Of a stretch of DNA of 64,000 nucleotides, positions 33,682-42,933 are shown piece by piece. The DNA comes from JAEXOD01 sp043805435. Lineage in GTDB: Bacteria; Bacteroidota; Ignavibacteria; Ignavibacteriales; Melioribacteraceae. The stretch lies in contig JAZDHY010000049.1 in assembly GCA_043805435.1 (NCBI GenBank), positions 24,998 through 88,997 of the forward strand. Direction: 5' to 3'. Below the pieces are notes generated by a model. It was given only the letters and a program-made list of their open reading frames with translations. It searched no databases and was not told where the DNA came from. Position numbers and translations under genes: made by a program. Each line of letters begins with the position of its first letter. Position 1 is the first letter of the stretch.

Positions 33682-35085
33682 TTATTTAGCAGTTGTATTT
33701 ATAATCCATTCGGTTACCTGCTCTAAAAATCCGGTTACATATTCTTTTTTTAATTTTGCATATTCACTAGGACTTCCTGTTTTGGCTTCCTGATATAAGT
33801 GATTGGCATTTTCAAATAAAATGGTTTTCACATTAGTATTTCCTCCTATTTTTAAATTATCTTCAAGTACTTTTCTGTTTTGTTCAATATCCACCTGCTT
33901 ATCTTTGCCGCCAAACAATAACAAAACGGGGCACTTAACGTTTTGTAGAGTTGGTGCAGGGTCGTAATTTACAAAAAAGTTAAACCATATACTTTTATAT
34001 TGTTTTAATTTTTGGTCAACTGTTTGATTGATAGTTGATTCAAGGTCTTTAATAGTTTTTTTGTTTTCGTCCGGTAAATTATTTATTTCTTTACTGGCTT
34101 GTTTGTACAAAAGTTTTTTTATTGTGTCTTCCTCACTACCGTTTTTTAATAAATCAAAAACTTCCTTATAGTTATTCACTTGATATACAATACTGGAATC
34201 ATCTGCATTTTCAGCTTTCATAATTTCGGCTAACTGCTTTAATATTACTTGATCTCCCGATACACCCGGAGCCGAAACAAGTACAACAAAAGCGGCATCA
34301 TTTAATAAAGAAGCGGCTATTGGGGCTACAATTCCACCTTCGCTATGACCATATAATCCGATTTTTTTTGGATTAATAAAACTTTTTGTTTTTAATAATT
34401 CATAACCTGCCATTATATCGTTTGCAAAATCCTCGGTTGTCGATTGTGAAACATTACCGGATGAACCACCTATACCCCGATCATCGTATCTTAAAACAGC
34501 AATTCCATTGCGTGTAAAATAATCGGCTGCTATTGAAAATAATTTAAACCCAAAAATATCGGAATCACGATTTTGAGCTCCGCTGCCCGAAATTAATATT
34601 ACAGCAGGGAAGGAGCCTTCTTTTGAAGGATAAGATAACGTACCTGCTAAAGTAATTTCTCCATTTTTAAAGGTTACTTCATCTTCAATATATGGTTTTA
34701 TTACATGTGTTGTGTCTTCAACAGGTCTATCGGTTTTGGTTACACTAAAGGTACCTTTAAAACCCATTTGAATAAAACTGCCATAAATTGAATCAGCTGA
34801 AATTTGGCCTTCAAAAACTCCATTTTGAGGCGGAGGTAAAATTTCAAAAGTTAATTTATTATTTATTTTGGTTACTTTTTTTAGCTGCATATTTTTTATT
34901 CCCTGTATGGGAATGTTAATAATGCCGACTAAAGTATCCGATTTAAGACTAAAATCTAATTCAATTTGAATTTCCTGCGACATTACTAAAATGCTGCCGG
35001 AATAATAATTTGGGAATGTTGATTGAGCATAAAAATTTGAAATAATAAAGAATATTGCAAAAAATAATAAACCAATTCGTTTCAT
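33682..35085 (-). CDS. Secreted alpha/beta hydrolase (serine hydrolase)
   Basis: This 467-residue protein, from the preferred start MKRIGLLFF, has a signal peptide of about 20 residues ending in YAQ and an N-terminal beta-rich domain to about 130. An alpha/beta hydrolase domain follows, with nucleophile GHSEGG, oxyanion-side SGSGAQNRD and a late LFENANHLYQ for the catalytic His. A longer frame starts at 35127, but AAAGGG lies 6 bp before the ATG at 35085 and the signal peptide then begins correctly. It is probably a periplasmic or surface esterase/peptidase of unknown substrate. Confidence 0.85.
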   Translation of the reverse strand: MKRIGLLFFAIFFIISNFYAQSTFPNYYSGSILVMSQEIQIELDFSLKSDTLVGIINIPIQGIKNMQLKKVTKINNKLTFEILPPPQNGVFEGQISADSIYGSFIQMGFKGTFSVTKTDRPVEDTTHVIKPYIEDEVTFKNGEITLAGTLSYPSKEGSFPAVILISGSGAQNRDSDIFGFKLFSIAADYFTRNGIAVLRYDDRGIGGSSGNVSQSTTEDFANDIMAGYELLKTKSFINPKKIGLYGHSEGGIVAPIAASLLNDAAFVVLVSAPGVSGDQVILKQLAEIMKAENADDSSIVYQVNNYKEVFDLLKNGSEEDTIKKLLYKQASKEINNLPDENKKTIKDLESTINQTVDQKLKQYKSIWFNFFVNYDPAPTLQNVKCPVLLLFGGKDKQVDIEQNRKVLEDNLKIGGNTNVKTILFENANHLYQEAKTGSPSEYAKLKKEYVTGFLEQVTEWIINTTAK

Positions 35086-35187
35086 TGTAAACCCTTTAAT
35101 AATTTTAAAATAATTGAAAAACTCCATAATTTTGGAAATTCTTAAAACTTAAGACGAATCAAATGTTCAGGGGTTACAAAATATGGA

Positions 35188-35661
35188 CTAACTATTCCCC
35201 TTAAATTTAAATCCTTTTATGGGTTCGCGTAAAGTTAAAACGGGACAGGGGGCTTTACGAACAACTTTTTCGGCGGTACTTCCAAAAAGCAAATGTTCCA
35301 TACCGGTATGACCATGTGTAGCTATTATAATTAAATCTATGTCTAAATCCGATGCCGTATCAATAATTTCCACAAAAGGTTTTCCTGCTTTAATTATAGC
35401 TTCTGGTTTTAATGATGCGGGAATATCTGTTAATATCAACGATTCCAATTCAGCTTTTGCTCTGTCTTGCATATCGTATTCGGTAGATGGAATAGAAACC
35501 TGGCCTAAGCTGAAATCAGAGGGGTAAACCATTGGTTCGATAACATAAATTAAATAAATTTTAGCTTCAAAAAACTTTGCAAATTGAACTGCATATTTTA
35601 ATGCATTTTTCGAATAATCCGAAAAATCAATGGGTACTAATATTTTCTTTATCATTTCCAT
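35188..35661 (-). CDS. Universal stress protein (UspA family)
   Basis: This 157-residue single USP domain starts ILVPIDFSDYS. It contains the ATP-binding signature GHTGMEHLLFGSTAEKVVR near residues 116-134, followed by PCPVLTLRE. The complete G-x2-G-x9-G-S/T loop indicates an ATP-binding member. It overlaps the 3' end of the upstream cNMP-binding gene by 35 bp if the first ATG is used, or slightly less from the second Met. The pairing suggests a stress or energy-state response unit. Confidence 0.9.
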   Translation of the reverse strand: MEMIKKILVPIDFSDYSKNALKYAVQFAKFFEAKIYLIYVIEPMVYPSDFSLGQVSIPSTEYDMQDRAKAELESLILTDIPASLKPEAIIKAGKPFVEIIDTASDLDIDLIIIATHGHTGMEHLLFGSTAEKVVRKAPCPVLTLREPIKGFKFKGNS

Positions 35662-36205
35662 TTTTAACCTCTTTATTTAATTCATATGTTTTAATATACA
35701 GATTAAAAAAATCTTCATTCATGTTTTTAAGCCTGGTAGCTAAAACTTGGCTGATTCCGCGAAGTACGGAAATTCCTTTTTGCGGAAATCTATCAATAAA
35801 TTCATCCAAATCCGGTTTGAAAATTATAGCAATTTTTGTATCTGTAGAAGCAAGCGCGGAAGCCGATCTGTTTTCATCATTAAGAAGAGATAACTCTCCA
35901 AAAAAGTCACCTTGAGATAATTCAACTAATGTGTATTTATTATCATTTCCAATATCGGTAATAATTTTAACTTCACCTTCAATAATTATATAAAGACCAA
36001 TTCCCGGGTCACCTTGCAAAAAAATATACTCGCCGGACTGGTAAACCCTGCTATGGATTGATTTAATAAGTAAATCAAGATCTTTCTGTTTGAGTTTAGA
36101 AAAAATAGGGTTGGATAAAAACACTTTGCTAAGTGTATCCATTTTTTGCGGAGTTTTAAAAAAATTTGTCCAAAAACTACTTTTACGAATTATATTATTT
36201 TCCAT
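35627..36205 (-). CDS. Cyclic nucleotide-binding domain protein without DNA-binding domain
   Basis: This 192-residue protein consists of one cNMP-binding domain (about 30-150) containing SGEYIFLQGDPG and the phosphate cassette-like GDFFGELSLLNDENRSASALA, with the Glu and Arg that bind cyclic nucleotide. After it comes a short helical tail but no helix-turn-helix, so it is not a CRP-type regulator. It probably senses a cyclic nucleotide and acts on a partner, possibly the co-encoded stress protein. Confidence 0.85.
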   Translation of the reverse strand: MENNIIRKSSFWTNFFKTPQKMDTLSKVFLSNPIFSKLKQKDLDLLIKSIHSRVYQSGEYIFLQGDPGIGLYIIIEGEVKIITDIGNDNKYTLVELSQGDFFGELSLLNDENRSASALASTDTKIAIIFKPDLDEFIDRFPQKGISVLRGISQVLATRLKNMNEDFFNLYIKTYELNKEVKNGNDKENISTH

Positions 36206-36211
36206 ATTAAC

Positions 36212-36964
36212 CTAATAAAATATTCCTAATTCTGCCACGCGCCAAATTTTTTGGCAAGGGAATTTATTTTCATACAATGCTCTGCCAATAATAACCGAAT
36301 CAATTCCTTCGGTTACATATTGTTGAACAGACATTAAATCTTCGTAATTAGCCACTCCACCGGAATGAGTAACTTTAAGACCCGTTTGAGATGCAATAGA
36401 TCTGGAAAGTTCGACATTTGGACCACCCAACATTCCATTAGTTTTAACATCGGTAATCACAATGCGCTCTACACCATATTCTTTAAATTTTTTAGCGCAG
36501 GTTAAAGGGTCTAAACCGGTGGAAATTTTCCTACCTCTTACTATAACATTGTTGTCTATAACATCAATTGCTGCGGCAATTTTTTGTTTGCCAAAATAAT
36601 CCAAAATTTTAATAAACTCCACGGGATTTACAAAAGTTAAAGACCCAATTACTAAACGAAAAATCCCAAGATCAAAAGCTCTTTTGGCATCATCTAAATC
36701 TTTAATTCCACCACCCAGCTCTACGGGGATAACAACAGATTCACATATTTCTTGAATAATGGAATCGTTTTGATGGCTGTCTTCGTGAATGGCGTCAAAA
36801 TCAACAATATGAATACATTTTGAGTTTTCGGCACGCCATAACATAGCCATTTCTACCGGGTCGTTATCATATTCCTTAACATTTAATTCGGGAATACCCT
36901 GGACCACTCTAACGGTTTTTCCGTTGTGAATATCAATTGAGGGTATAACTAAAATTTTATTCAT
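36212..36964 (-). CDS. hisA: HisA-like phosphoribosyl isomerase
   Basis: This 250-residue TIM-barrel has both catalytic aspartates of HisA at the expected places, Asp11 (PSIDIHNGK) and Asp134 (AAIDV). The two phosphate-binding glycine motifs are VELGGGI and HSGGV. HisA isomerises ProFAR in histidine synthesis. No other histidine gene is near, and the sequence is somewhat divergent (ITDVKTNGM in place of TDISRDG), so it may be a stand-alone HisA or a relative. Its start overlaps the acyl-CoA dehydrogenase stop by 1 bp. Confidence 0.82.
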   Translation of the reverse strand: MNKILVIPSIDIHNGKTVRVVQGIPELNVKEYDNDPVEMAMLWRAENSKCIHIVDFDAIHEDSHQNDSIIQEICESVVIPVELGGGIKDLDDAKRAFDLGIFRLVIGSLTFVNPVEFIKILDYFGKQKIAAAIDVIDNNVIVRGRKISTGLDPLTCAKKFKEYGVERIVITDVKTNGMLGGPNVELSRSIASQTGLKVTHSGGVANYEDLMSVQQYVTEGIDSVIIGRALYENKFPCQKIWRVAELGIFY

Positions 36965-38118
36965 TAAAAATCAATTACCCCATTTTTTTTAATTGTTTTT
37001 CGCGAAATTATTAATTTTTGTATTTCACTTGTCCCTTCAAAAATTCTTAATACTCTGGCATCTCTATAATATCTTTCAATAGGCAGTTCGCGCGAAAAAC
37101 CCATTCCGCCATGTATTTGTAAAGCTAAATCCGCAACTTCAGAAACTGCTTCGGAACAGAAAAGTTTAACAATAGCAGCCTCTTGTGATATATCTTTGTG
37201 TAATTCGTAATTTTTGGCAGCCCGATATAACATACTTTCCATTGCATAAATTTTAGACGTCATTTCAGAAATCATAAACTGAATAGCTTGAAATTTAATA
37301 ATACTTTGACCAAATTGATTTCTGCTTTTAGCAAATTCAACCGAAACCCTTAACATCTCTTTAGATGCTCCAAGTGAACAAGCTCCAACTCCCAACCGTC
37401 CGGAATCTAATGCGCGCATAGCAATTAAAAATCCACGTCCGTCATCACCAATAAGGTTTTCTTTGGGAACTTCAACGTTATCAAAACTAACACTATTTGT
37501 AACGCTTCCTCTAATTCCAAGTTTTTTTTCTTTTATCCCAATTGTTAAGCCGGGAAATCCTTTTTCAACAACAAATCCGCTAATACCGCGTTTAGTACGC
37601 GCAAATACAGAAAAAACATCAGCAATACCGGCATTAGTTATCCATATCTTTTCACCGTTAATTATCCATTTTGTTCCATCAAAATCAGCAGATGTCCGCA
37701 AATTGAAAGTATCCGAACCTGCACCGGCTTCAGTTAATGCAAAAGATGCAATTTTATTGCCGGCTGTTAAAGCGGGCATATATTTTTGCTTTAATTCTTC
37801 AGTGCCGCCTAAATAAATGGCATTTGTTCCAATTGATTGATGAGCTCCTATAAAAGTTGCCGTAGAACCGCAGCCTTTTGTAACTTCCTCTTGAGCAATA
37901 CAAAAACCAACCTCACCATATCCGCCGCCGCCATATTTTTCAGGAAATGAAGTGCCAAGCATTCCCATTTCTGCAATTTTTTTTATTAAAGTATCAGGTA
38001 TTTCTTCTTGTTCATCAATTTGCCTTGCTAAAGGTCGTATTTCTTTATCAGTAAAACCTTTTATAGCCTTTCTTAATTCTATATCCGTTTCAGTAAAATC
38101 AAAATTCATATTATCCAA
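36964..38118 (-). CDS. Acyl-CoA dehydrogenase
   Basis: This 384-residue protein has full family length and the FAD-binding LTEAGAGSD and WITNAGIAD signatures. It also has GGMGFSRELPIER and the C-terminal IFEGTSEIQKLIISR containing the catalytic-base Glu of short-chain acyl-CoA dehydrogenases. It oxidises an acyl-CoA and passes electrons to electron-transfer flavoprotein. A membrane Fe-S oxidoreductase that could accept electrons from ETF lies divergently at 39085-41082. Confidence 0.95.
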   Translation of the reverse strand: MDNMNFDFTETDIELRKAIKGFTDKEIRPLARQIDEQEEIPDTLIKKIAEMGMLGTSFPEKYGGGGYGEVGFCIAQEEVTKGCGSTATFIGAHQSIGTNAIYLGGTEELKQKYMPALTAGNKIASFALTEAGAGSDTFNLRTSADFDGTKWIINGEKIWITNAGIADVFSVFARTKRGISGFVVEKGFPGLTIGIKEKKLGIRGSVTNSVSFDNVEVPKENLIGDDGRGFLIAMRALDSGRLGVGACSLGASKEMLRVSVEFAKSRNQFGQSIIKFQAIQFMISEMTSKIYAMESMLYRAAKNYELHKDISQEAAIVKLFCSEAVSEVADLALQIHGGMGFSRELPIERYYRDARVLRIFEGTSEIQKLIISRKTIKKNGVIDF

Positions 38119-38254
38119 TTTTCCTCTAATTGAATTTGTAAGATAAATAAATTGATTAATAAATAAAAATCATTATTCCATTAAAAATATAATGTGTTTA
38201 AAATTCCAAAAAAAAATGTTATTTTTACATGTAATATTAGATAATATAATTAAA

Positions 38255-39073
38255 ATGACAAATAATTTTGAAATTAAGCTGCCCGATGCTGAAAAAATAA
38301 GAATTACAGCCTTCGGTTCAAATCCAAACGATTACAAATACCATGCAGTTTACGTACATGGATTTAAAGGGTTTAAAGACTGGGGGTTTGTGCCTTACAT
38401 GGGTGAATATTTTGAAAAACGGGGAGTTTACTTAATTACTTTTAATTTTTCGTTGAATGGCATTGGTGATAAATTAAATGAATTTACCGAAATGGATAAG
38501 TTTGCCGCAAATACATTCACGCGTGAAATGTTGGAATTAAACCGACTTATTAAGGATTATAGCGAAGGATATTTTAGCAGTAATCCCCAAAAACTAACAC
38601 TTATTGGACATAGCCGAGGCGGTGCCATTGCTGCTTTGTGTTCAGATAACATTTTTGTAAATAAAACAGTTTTATGGTCTTCAATTGCAAAATTAGATAG
38701 ATATACGGCAAGACAGAAACAAATATGGAAAAAAACCGGATATGTTGAAGTTGTTAATACCAGAACAAATCAGGTTATGAAATTAAACTCAACTTTGTTA
38801 GAAGATATCGAAAATAATAAAAACAGCACATTATCACTTCAAAAGGCTTTAAAAAATTTACATAAGCCGCTTTTAATTTTACATGGTACAAATGATGTTT
38901 CAGTTCCTATTGAAGAAGGCGAGCAGTTATATAAATGGTCAAATAAAGAGTTTTCCGGCTTCATCAAAATTGATAAAGCAAGTCATACTTTTGATATACA
39001 GCATCCTTATACCGGAACAAATGACAAATTTGAAAAATTATTAGAAGAAACTCATAAATTTATTATTCACTAA
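38255..39073 (+). CDS. Alpha/beta hydrolase
   Basis: This 272-residue protein, from the preferred start MTNNFEIKL, has a hydrolase fold with oxyanion loop YVHGFKGFKDW, nucleophile GHSRGG, acid GTNDVSVP and catalytic His in KASHTFD. The open frame continues 21 codons upstream to 38192 with a sequence unlike the family, so I use the internal ATG. No strong Shine-Dalgarno decides it. Substrate unknown; probably a cytoplasmic esterase. It lies 11 bp ahead of the Fe-S oxidoreductase gene. Confidence 0.82.
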   Translation: MTNNFEIKLPDAEKIRITAFGSNPNDYKYHAVYVHGFKGFKDWGFVPYMGEYFEKRGVYLITFNFSLNGIGDKLNEFTEMDKFAANTFTREMLELNRLIKDYSEGYFSSNPQKLTLIGHSRGGAIAALCSDNIFVNKTVLWSSIAKLDRYTARQKQIWKKTGYVEVVNTRTNQVMKLNSTLLEDIENNKNSTLSLQKALKNLHKPLLILHGTNDVSVPIEEGEQLYKWSNKEFSGFIKIDKASHTFDIQHPYTGTNDKFEKLLEETHKFIIH

Positions 39074-39084
39074 ACAGGTTAGGA

Positions 39085-41082
39085 ATGGAATTTAAAAATA
39101 TCGTTTTTATTTTGGTTTATATTGCATCATTTGGTTTTTTGGCATATAGTTTAATGTTAAAAATTAAGACGTTAAAAGTAGGGAAACCCGAAAATAGATT
39201 TGATAATATTTCGGAAAGGATTAAAAATGTACTTGTAATTGCTTTTGGACAGTCAAAACTATTAAGATATAAAATTGCCGGCACCGTCCACTTTTTTATA
39301 TTTTGGGGATTTATGTTGTTTGTTTTTGCGGTGATTGAATCTATTTTACAAGGATTTTATACTCCGTTTTCCTTAAGTTTTTTAGGTCCGGTATTTACAA
39401 TAATAACTTTTACCCAAGATGCCTTTGGTGTTTTGGTTTTTGCGGCAATATTAATTTCGTTATTTAGAAGATTTGTTTTAAATATTAAACGATTGGAAGT
39501 AAGTGGAGCAGGCAAAATAGACGCTGCCACAATTTTAATTTTAATCCTATTTGTTGTAATTACCATGTTTGGTCAAAACTGCTCTGCTATTGCCATAAAT
39601 GGATTTCAATTTTCTGAGGGTGAATATAGACCGGTTTCGCAATATTTAAGTACTGTTTTTTATAGCAGTGATTCGTTAAGTTTGGCAGCAACCATGAATC
39701 AAATATTTTGGTGGGGTCATATTTTAATAATTTTTTCGTTTATGAATTTTTTACCATATTCTAAACATTTTCACGTAATTACATCAGTACCTAATGTATA
39801 TCTTGGTAAAACAGGCAATAGAAAATACGCTTTGCAAAAATTAAACTTAGAAGAAGAGACAGATATTTTTGGCGTTGCCGATATTGATCATTTTTCGTGG
39901 AAGCATTTATTGGATGGTTATTCATGTACCGAATGTGGAAGGTGTACAGCAGCTTGTCCTGCTAACGGAACCGGAAAAATGCTTTCGCCGCGTAAAATTA
40001 TTGTTGATATCAGGCATAGAACAGAAGAAAAAGCACCTTTAATTATAAATAAAATTGAAAATGATGAAATTTTAAATAAAACATTAATTCATAATTATAT
40101 TAGTGATGCAGAACTTTGGGCATGTACAACTTGTGGAGCATGCGTGCAAGAGTGTCCTGTTATGATTGAGCATGTTGATGCAATTGTTGATTTAAGAAGA
40201 AATTTAGTGCTTAGTGAATCCGAATTCCCAAACGAGATGAACTCTTTATTCAAAAATTTGGAAAACAATTTTTCTCCTTGGGCATTTAATCCCCAAGATA
40301 GAGCTAATTGGGCTGAAGGTCTGAATGTTAAAACTATGGCTGAAGATAATAATACGGAATATCTTTTTTGGGTTGGTTGTTCAGGTTCCTTTGACGCACG
40401 TTATCAAAAAGTATCCGTAGCCTTTACAAAAATTATGCAAAAAGCTGACATAAATTTCAGAATTTTAGGTGAGGAAGAAAAATGTAACGGAGATACGGCC
40501 AGAAGGTTAGGAAACGAATATTTGGCTCAAATGATGATGCAGGAAAATGTTGAGATATTAAATAATTATAATGTTAAAAAAATTGTTACTGCTTGTCCTC
40601 ATTGTTATAATTCTTTAAAAAACGAATATCCCGATTTTGGGGGAAATTTTGAAGTAATTCATCACTCCGAGCTGATTAACCAACTAATAACAGATAAGAG
40701 AATTGAATTAAAAAATGATTCTGTTCAACAAAAAGTTACTTACCACGATAGTTGTTACCTTGGCAGGTATAATGAAATCTATTCTGATCCGCGAAATGCT
40801 TTAACTGCTGTTAAAGGGATAGATTTAATTGAGATGGAAAGAAACATGGATAGAGGATTTTGCTGCGGTGCCGGTGGCGGAAGAATGTTTTTAGAAGAAT
40901 TGGAAGGTGAAAGAATAAATGTAAATAGAACTAAAGAGGCTGTTAATACAGGTGCAAATACAATAGCCTCAGCGTGTCCGTTTTGTATGACTATGCTTTC
41001 AGATGGGTTAAAAACGTTAGATAAAAATGAAGAAATTGAAGTTAAAGACATAGCTGAAATTGTTTTTGAGAATTTAAAATAA
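39085..41082 (+). CDS. Membrane Fe-S oxidoreductase (HdrD/GlpC-like, EtfAB:quinone oxidoreductase type)
   Basis: This 665-residue protein starts with about five transmembrane helices (1-245) resembling a NarI-type heme b domain. Two [4Fe-4S] clusters follow (CTECGRCTAACP near 281, CTTCGACVQECP near 347), then two CCG domains (CPHCY, then SCYLGRYNE with GFCCGAGGG and CPFCM). This architecture matches the membrane oxidoreductases proposed to carry electrons from ETF to menaquinone in anaerobic fatty-acid oxidation. The acyl-CoA dehydrogenase nearby supports that. The reverse direction is possible. Confidence 0.88.
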   Translation: MEFKNIVFILVYIASFGFLAYSLMLKIKTLKVGKPENRFDNISERIKNVLVIAFGQSKLLRYKIAGTVHFFIFWGFMLFVFAVIESILQGFYTPFSLSFLGPVFTIITFTQDAFGVLVFAAILISLFRRFVLNIKRLEVSGAGKIDAATILILILFVVITMFGQNCSAIAINGFQFSEGEYRPVSQYLSTVFYSSDSLSLAATMNQIFWWGHILIIFSFMNFLPYSKHFHVITSVPNVYLGKTGNRKYALQKLNLEEETDIFGVADIDHFSWKHLLDGYSCTECGRCTAACPANGTGKMLSPRKIIVDIRHRTEEKAPLIINKIENDEILNKTLIHNYISDAELWACTTCGACVQECPVMIEHVDAIVDLRRNLVLSESEFPNEMNSLFKNLENNFSPWAFNPQDRANWAEGLNVKTMAEDNNTEYLFWVGCSGSFDARYQKVSVAFTKIMQKADINFRILGEEEKCNGDTARRLGNEYLAQMMMQENVEILNNYNVKKIVTACPHCYNSLKNEYPDFGGNFEVIHHSELINQLITDKRIELKNDSVQQKVTYHDSCYLGRYNEIYSDPRNALTAVKGIDLIEMERNMDRGFCCGAGGGRMFLEELEGERINVNRTKEAVNTGANTIASACPFCMTMLSDGLKTLDKNEEIEVKDIAEIVFENLK

Positions 41083-41118
41083 TAATAGATAGTCCTTAAA
41101 TATAATGGAGTATGAATA

Positions 41119-41310
41119 ATGAGTGAAAAGTATAATGGTATTGTTGAATTGATTAAGAATCTTGAAGAAGATGTGGAAAGATTTTATGTAAAAGGTAATG
41201 CAATGGCTGGTACAAGATTACGAAAAGGATTAAATCAGTTGAAATTTATGACCAAAGAAATGCGGGATGAAATTCAAGATATTAAATTGCAAAAAAAAAC
41301 AGATAAATAG
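41119..41310 (+). CDS. Histone H1-like small basic protein
   Basis: This 63-residue, Lys-rich helical protein has the layout ELIKNLEEDVERFYVKGNAMAGTRLRKGLNQLK, which is the form of the histone H1-like (Hc1-family) proteins common in Bacteroidota. The KGNxxAGTRxRK core is the family hallmark. It probably binds DNA. It is preceded by its own Shine-Dalgarno (GGAG), stands 36 bp after the Fe-S gene and is followed by a strong hairpin. Confidence 0.82.
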   Translation: MSEKYNGIVELIKNLEEDVERFYVKGNAMAGTRLRKGLNQLKFMTKEMRDEIQDIKLQKKTDK

Positions 41311-41347
41311 TATATTATTATTTAATTAGTTTTACATAATTATTGCA

Positions 41348-41376
41348 GCCCCTTTCTGTTGTTATTTCAGAAAGGG
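41348..41376 (+). terminator. Strong hairpin after the H1-like gene, probable terminator
   Basis: A perfect 10-bp stem (CCCCTTTCTG with CAGAAAGGGG) has a 9-nt loop and is followed by AACTATTTTT. It lies 37 bp after the H1-like stop codon. The T-run is interrupted, so termination is likely but not certain. Confidence 0.55.
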
Positions 41377-41518
41377 GAACTATTTTTAAAGCGTTTTTGT
41401 AATTATTTACAAACATTAAAAATGAATGATGATTACCGATAAGAATTTTAAATCCAAAAGATAAATTATTATTAACCCGAAATGGGTGGATATTTAACAT
41501 TATTATAAAACAAATCAG

Positions 41519-41540
41519 TATTTCACCCCTTCAAGAGTTG
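41519..41540. repeat. Degenerate REP-like sequence in the 462-bp gap before capA-like gene
   Basis: The gap 41311-41772 has no gene I trust. At 41519 it reads TATTTCACCCCTTCAAGAGTTG, an imperfect copy of the TATTTCACCCTTTCAGGGTT element that flanks the transposase at 51755. It may be an old solitary insertion remnant. The rest of the gap is very AT-rich. Confidence 0.4.
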
Positions 41541-41772
41541 ATATTGGGTTGTATTTCCTACTTTGCACATGTATTATATTGAATAATTAATATTTGTGAA
41601 ATTAATAAGTTGTTTGATATTTTAAGTTTTATTTTGTTTTTTTTACGACAAAAACTTGTTAAAATAGTCATTACAATTAATAGTTGATGAATTTTTAATT
41701 TTTTTGGTTTTATATTGATTAATTTTTAGTTTTAAATACTATTTATTAAGTAATTTATAAGAAAAAGTTTTT

Positions 41773-42921
41773 ATGCATATTTTTAGTATGACAAATTATA
41801 TAAATATTTTTATTTTCCTTTTTTTAATGTTATTCAATTCTAAAAATGAAAACAAAAGCCTCAAAATGGACAAATTGGAAATTGCCTCAATTGTATTTGT
41901 TGGTGATTTGATGTGCCATGCACCGCAATTTGAGGCTGCCCGGGTGCCGGGAGCTATTGATAGTTTTGATTTTTCAAAGAATTATTTATTCGTAAAACAG
42001 TATATATCACAAGCCGATTTTGCAATTGGAAATTTGGAAACTACCATTGCCGGAGCGGAATTGAGATATACAGGATATCCCTGTTTTAACACACCGTACG
42101 ACTATTTAGGTGAAGTAAAAAAGGCAGATTTTGATTTTTTAGTCACTTCAAATAATCATTCATTTGATAGGGGCAAAAAAGGTGTTACAAAAACAATAGA
42201 TAGTATTAAAAAATTAGAATTAGGTTATACCGGAACATTTGATTCGTTTCGCGATAGGGATTCTATTAGAATAATTGAAATTAAAGGAATAAAAATTGCA
42301 ATAATAGCTTTTTCGTATGGTGTTAACGGAAATAATATTCCTAAAGTTGAAAAATATTTAGTTAATATAATTGATACAAATTTAATTAAAAAAGATATTT
42401 TAGAAGCTAAAAAATTGAATCCTGATATAATATTAACTTATTTCCATTTTGGGGATGAGTATAAAAGGGAGCCTTCACTATTTCAAAAAGAAATTGTAAA
42501 AAAAACAATTAGTTATGGTGCCGATATTATTATTGGAAGTCATCCGCATGTAATACAACCGATTGATTATTTTAAAGGAAATAATAATTTAGACACCGGT
42601 TTTGTTGCTTATTCGTTAGGAAATTTTATTTCTAATCAGAGAGATAGATATAAAGATAGCGGTTTAATACTAAAGTTTACGATCTCAAAAAGCAAAAACA
42701 AAGTGTACCTTGGTGGTGTTGAATATCTGCCAACTTGGGTTTTTAAAGGGAAATATGAAGGAAAGGATGAATATTTAATATTAGCAAATAACAATATCAA
42801 GTCGGCTGATAATTATTTATTTTTACCTGATAGCGATAAAATTAAAATGAGACAGTCCTTTATGGACTCGGAAGAAATAATTAATAAATATAGCAATAAA
42901 CAAAAAATTATATTAAGATAG
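41773..42921 (+). CDS. CapA-family metallophosphatase-like protein
   Basis: This 382-residue protein has an N-terminal hydrophobic segment (export or anchor). A PGA_cap domain follows, with VFVGDLMCH, GNLETTIAG, TSNNHSFDRG, YFHFGDEY and GSHPHVIQP, which carry the metal ligands of the calcineurin-like fold. The family is named after capsule (poly-gamma-glutamate) synthesis, but most members outside Bacillus are unlinked to it, and no capBC genes are here. It probably acts in the periplasm. Confidence 0.85.
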   Translation: MHIFSMTNYINIFIFLFLMLFNSKNENKSLKMDKLEIASIVFVGDLMCHAPQFEAARVPGAIDSFDFSKNYLFVKQYISQADFAIGNLETTIAGAELRYTGYPCFNTPYDYLGEVKKADFDFLVTSNNHSFDRGKKGVTKTIDSIKKLELGYTGTFDSFRDRDSIRIIEIKGIKIAIIAFSYGVNGNNIPKVEKYLVNIIDTNLIKKDILEAKKLNPDIILTYFHFGDEYKREPSLFQKEIVKKTISYGADIIIGSHPHVIQPIDYFKGNNNLDTGFVAYSLGNFISNQRDRYKDSGLILKFTISKSKNKVYLGGVEYLPTWVFKGKYEGKDEYLILANNNIKSADNYLFLPDSDKIKMRQSFMDSEEIINKYSNKQKIILR

Positions 42922-42933
42922 AAAAATTATAAA

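Noticed and set aside
35086..35127. Longer N-terminus for the secreted hydrolase
   Set aside because: It would bury the signal peptide behind 14 residues; AAAGGG correctly precedes the ATG at 35085.
41318..41500. 60-residue minus-strand ORF after the H1-like gene
   Set aside because: It runs straight through a perfect 10-bp terminator-like hairpin, has no ribosome-binding site and matches no family I know.
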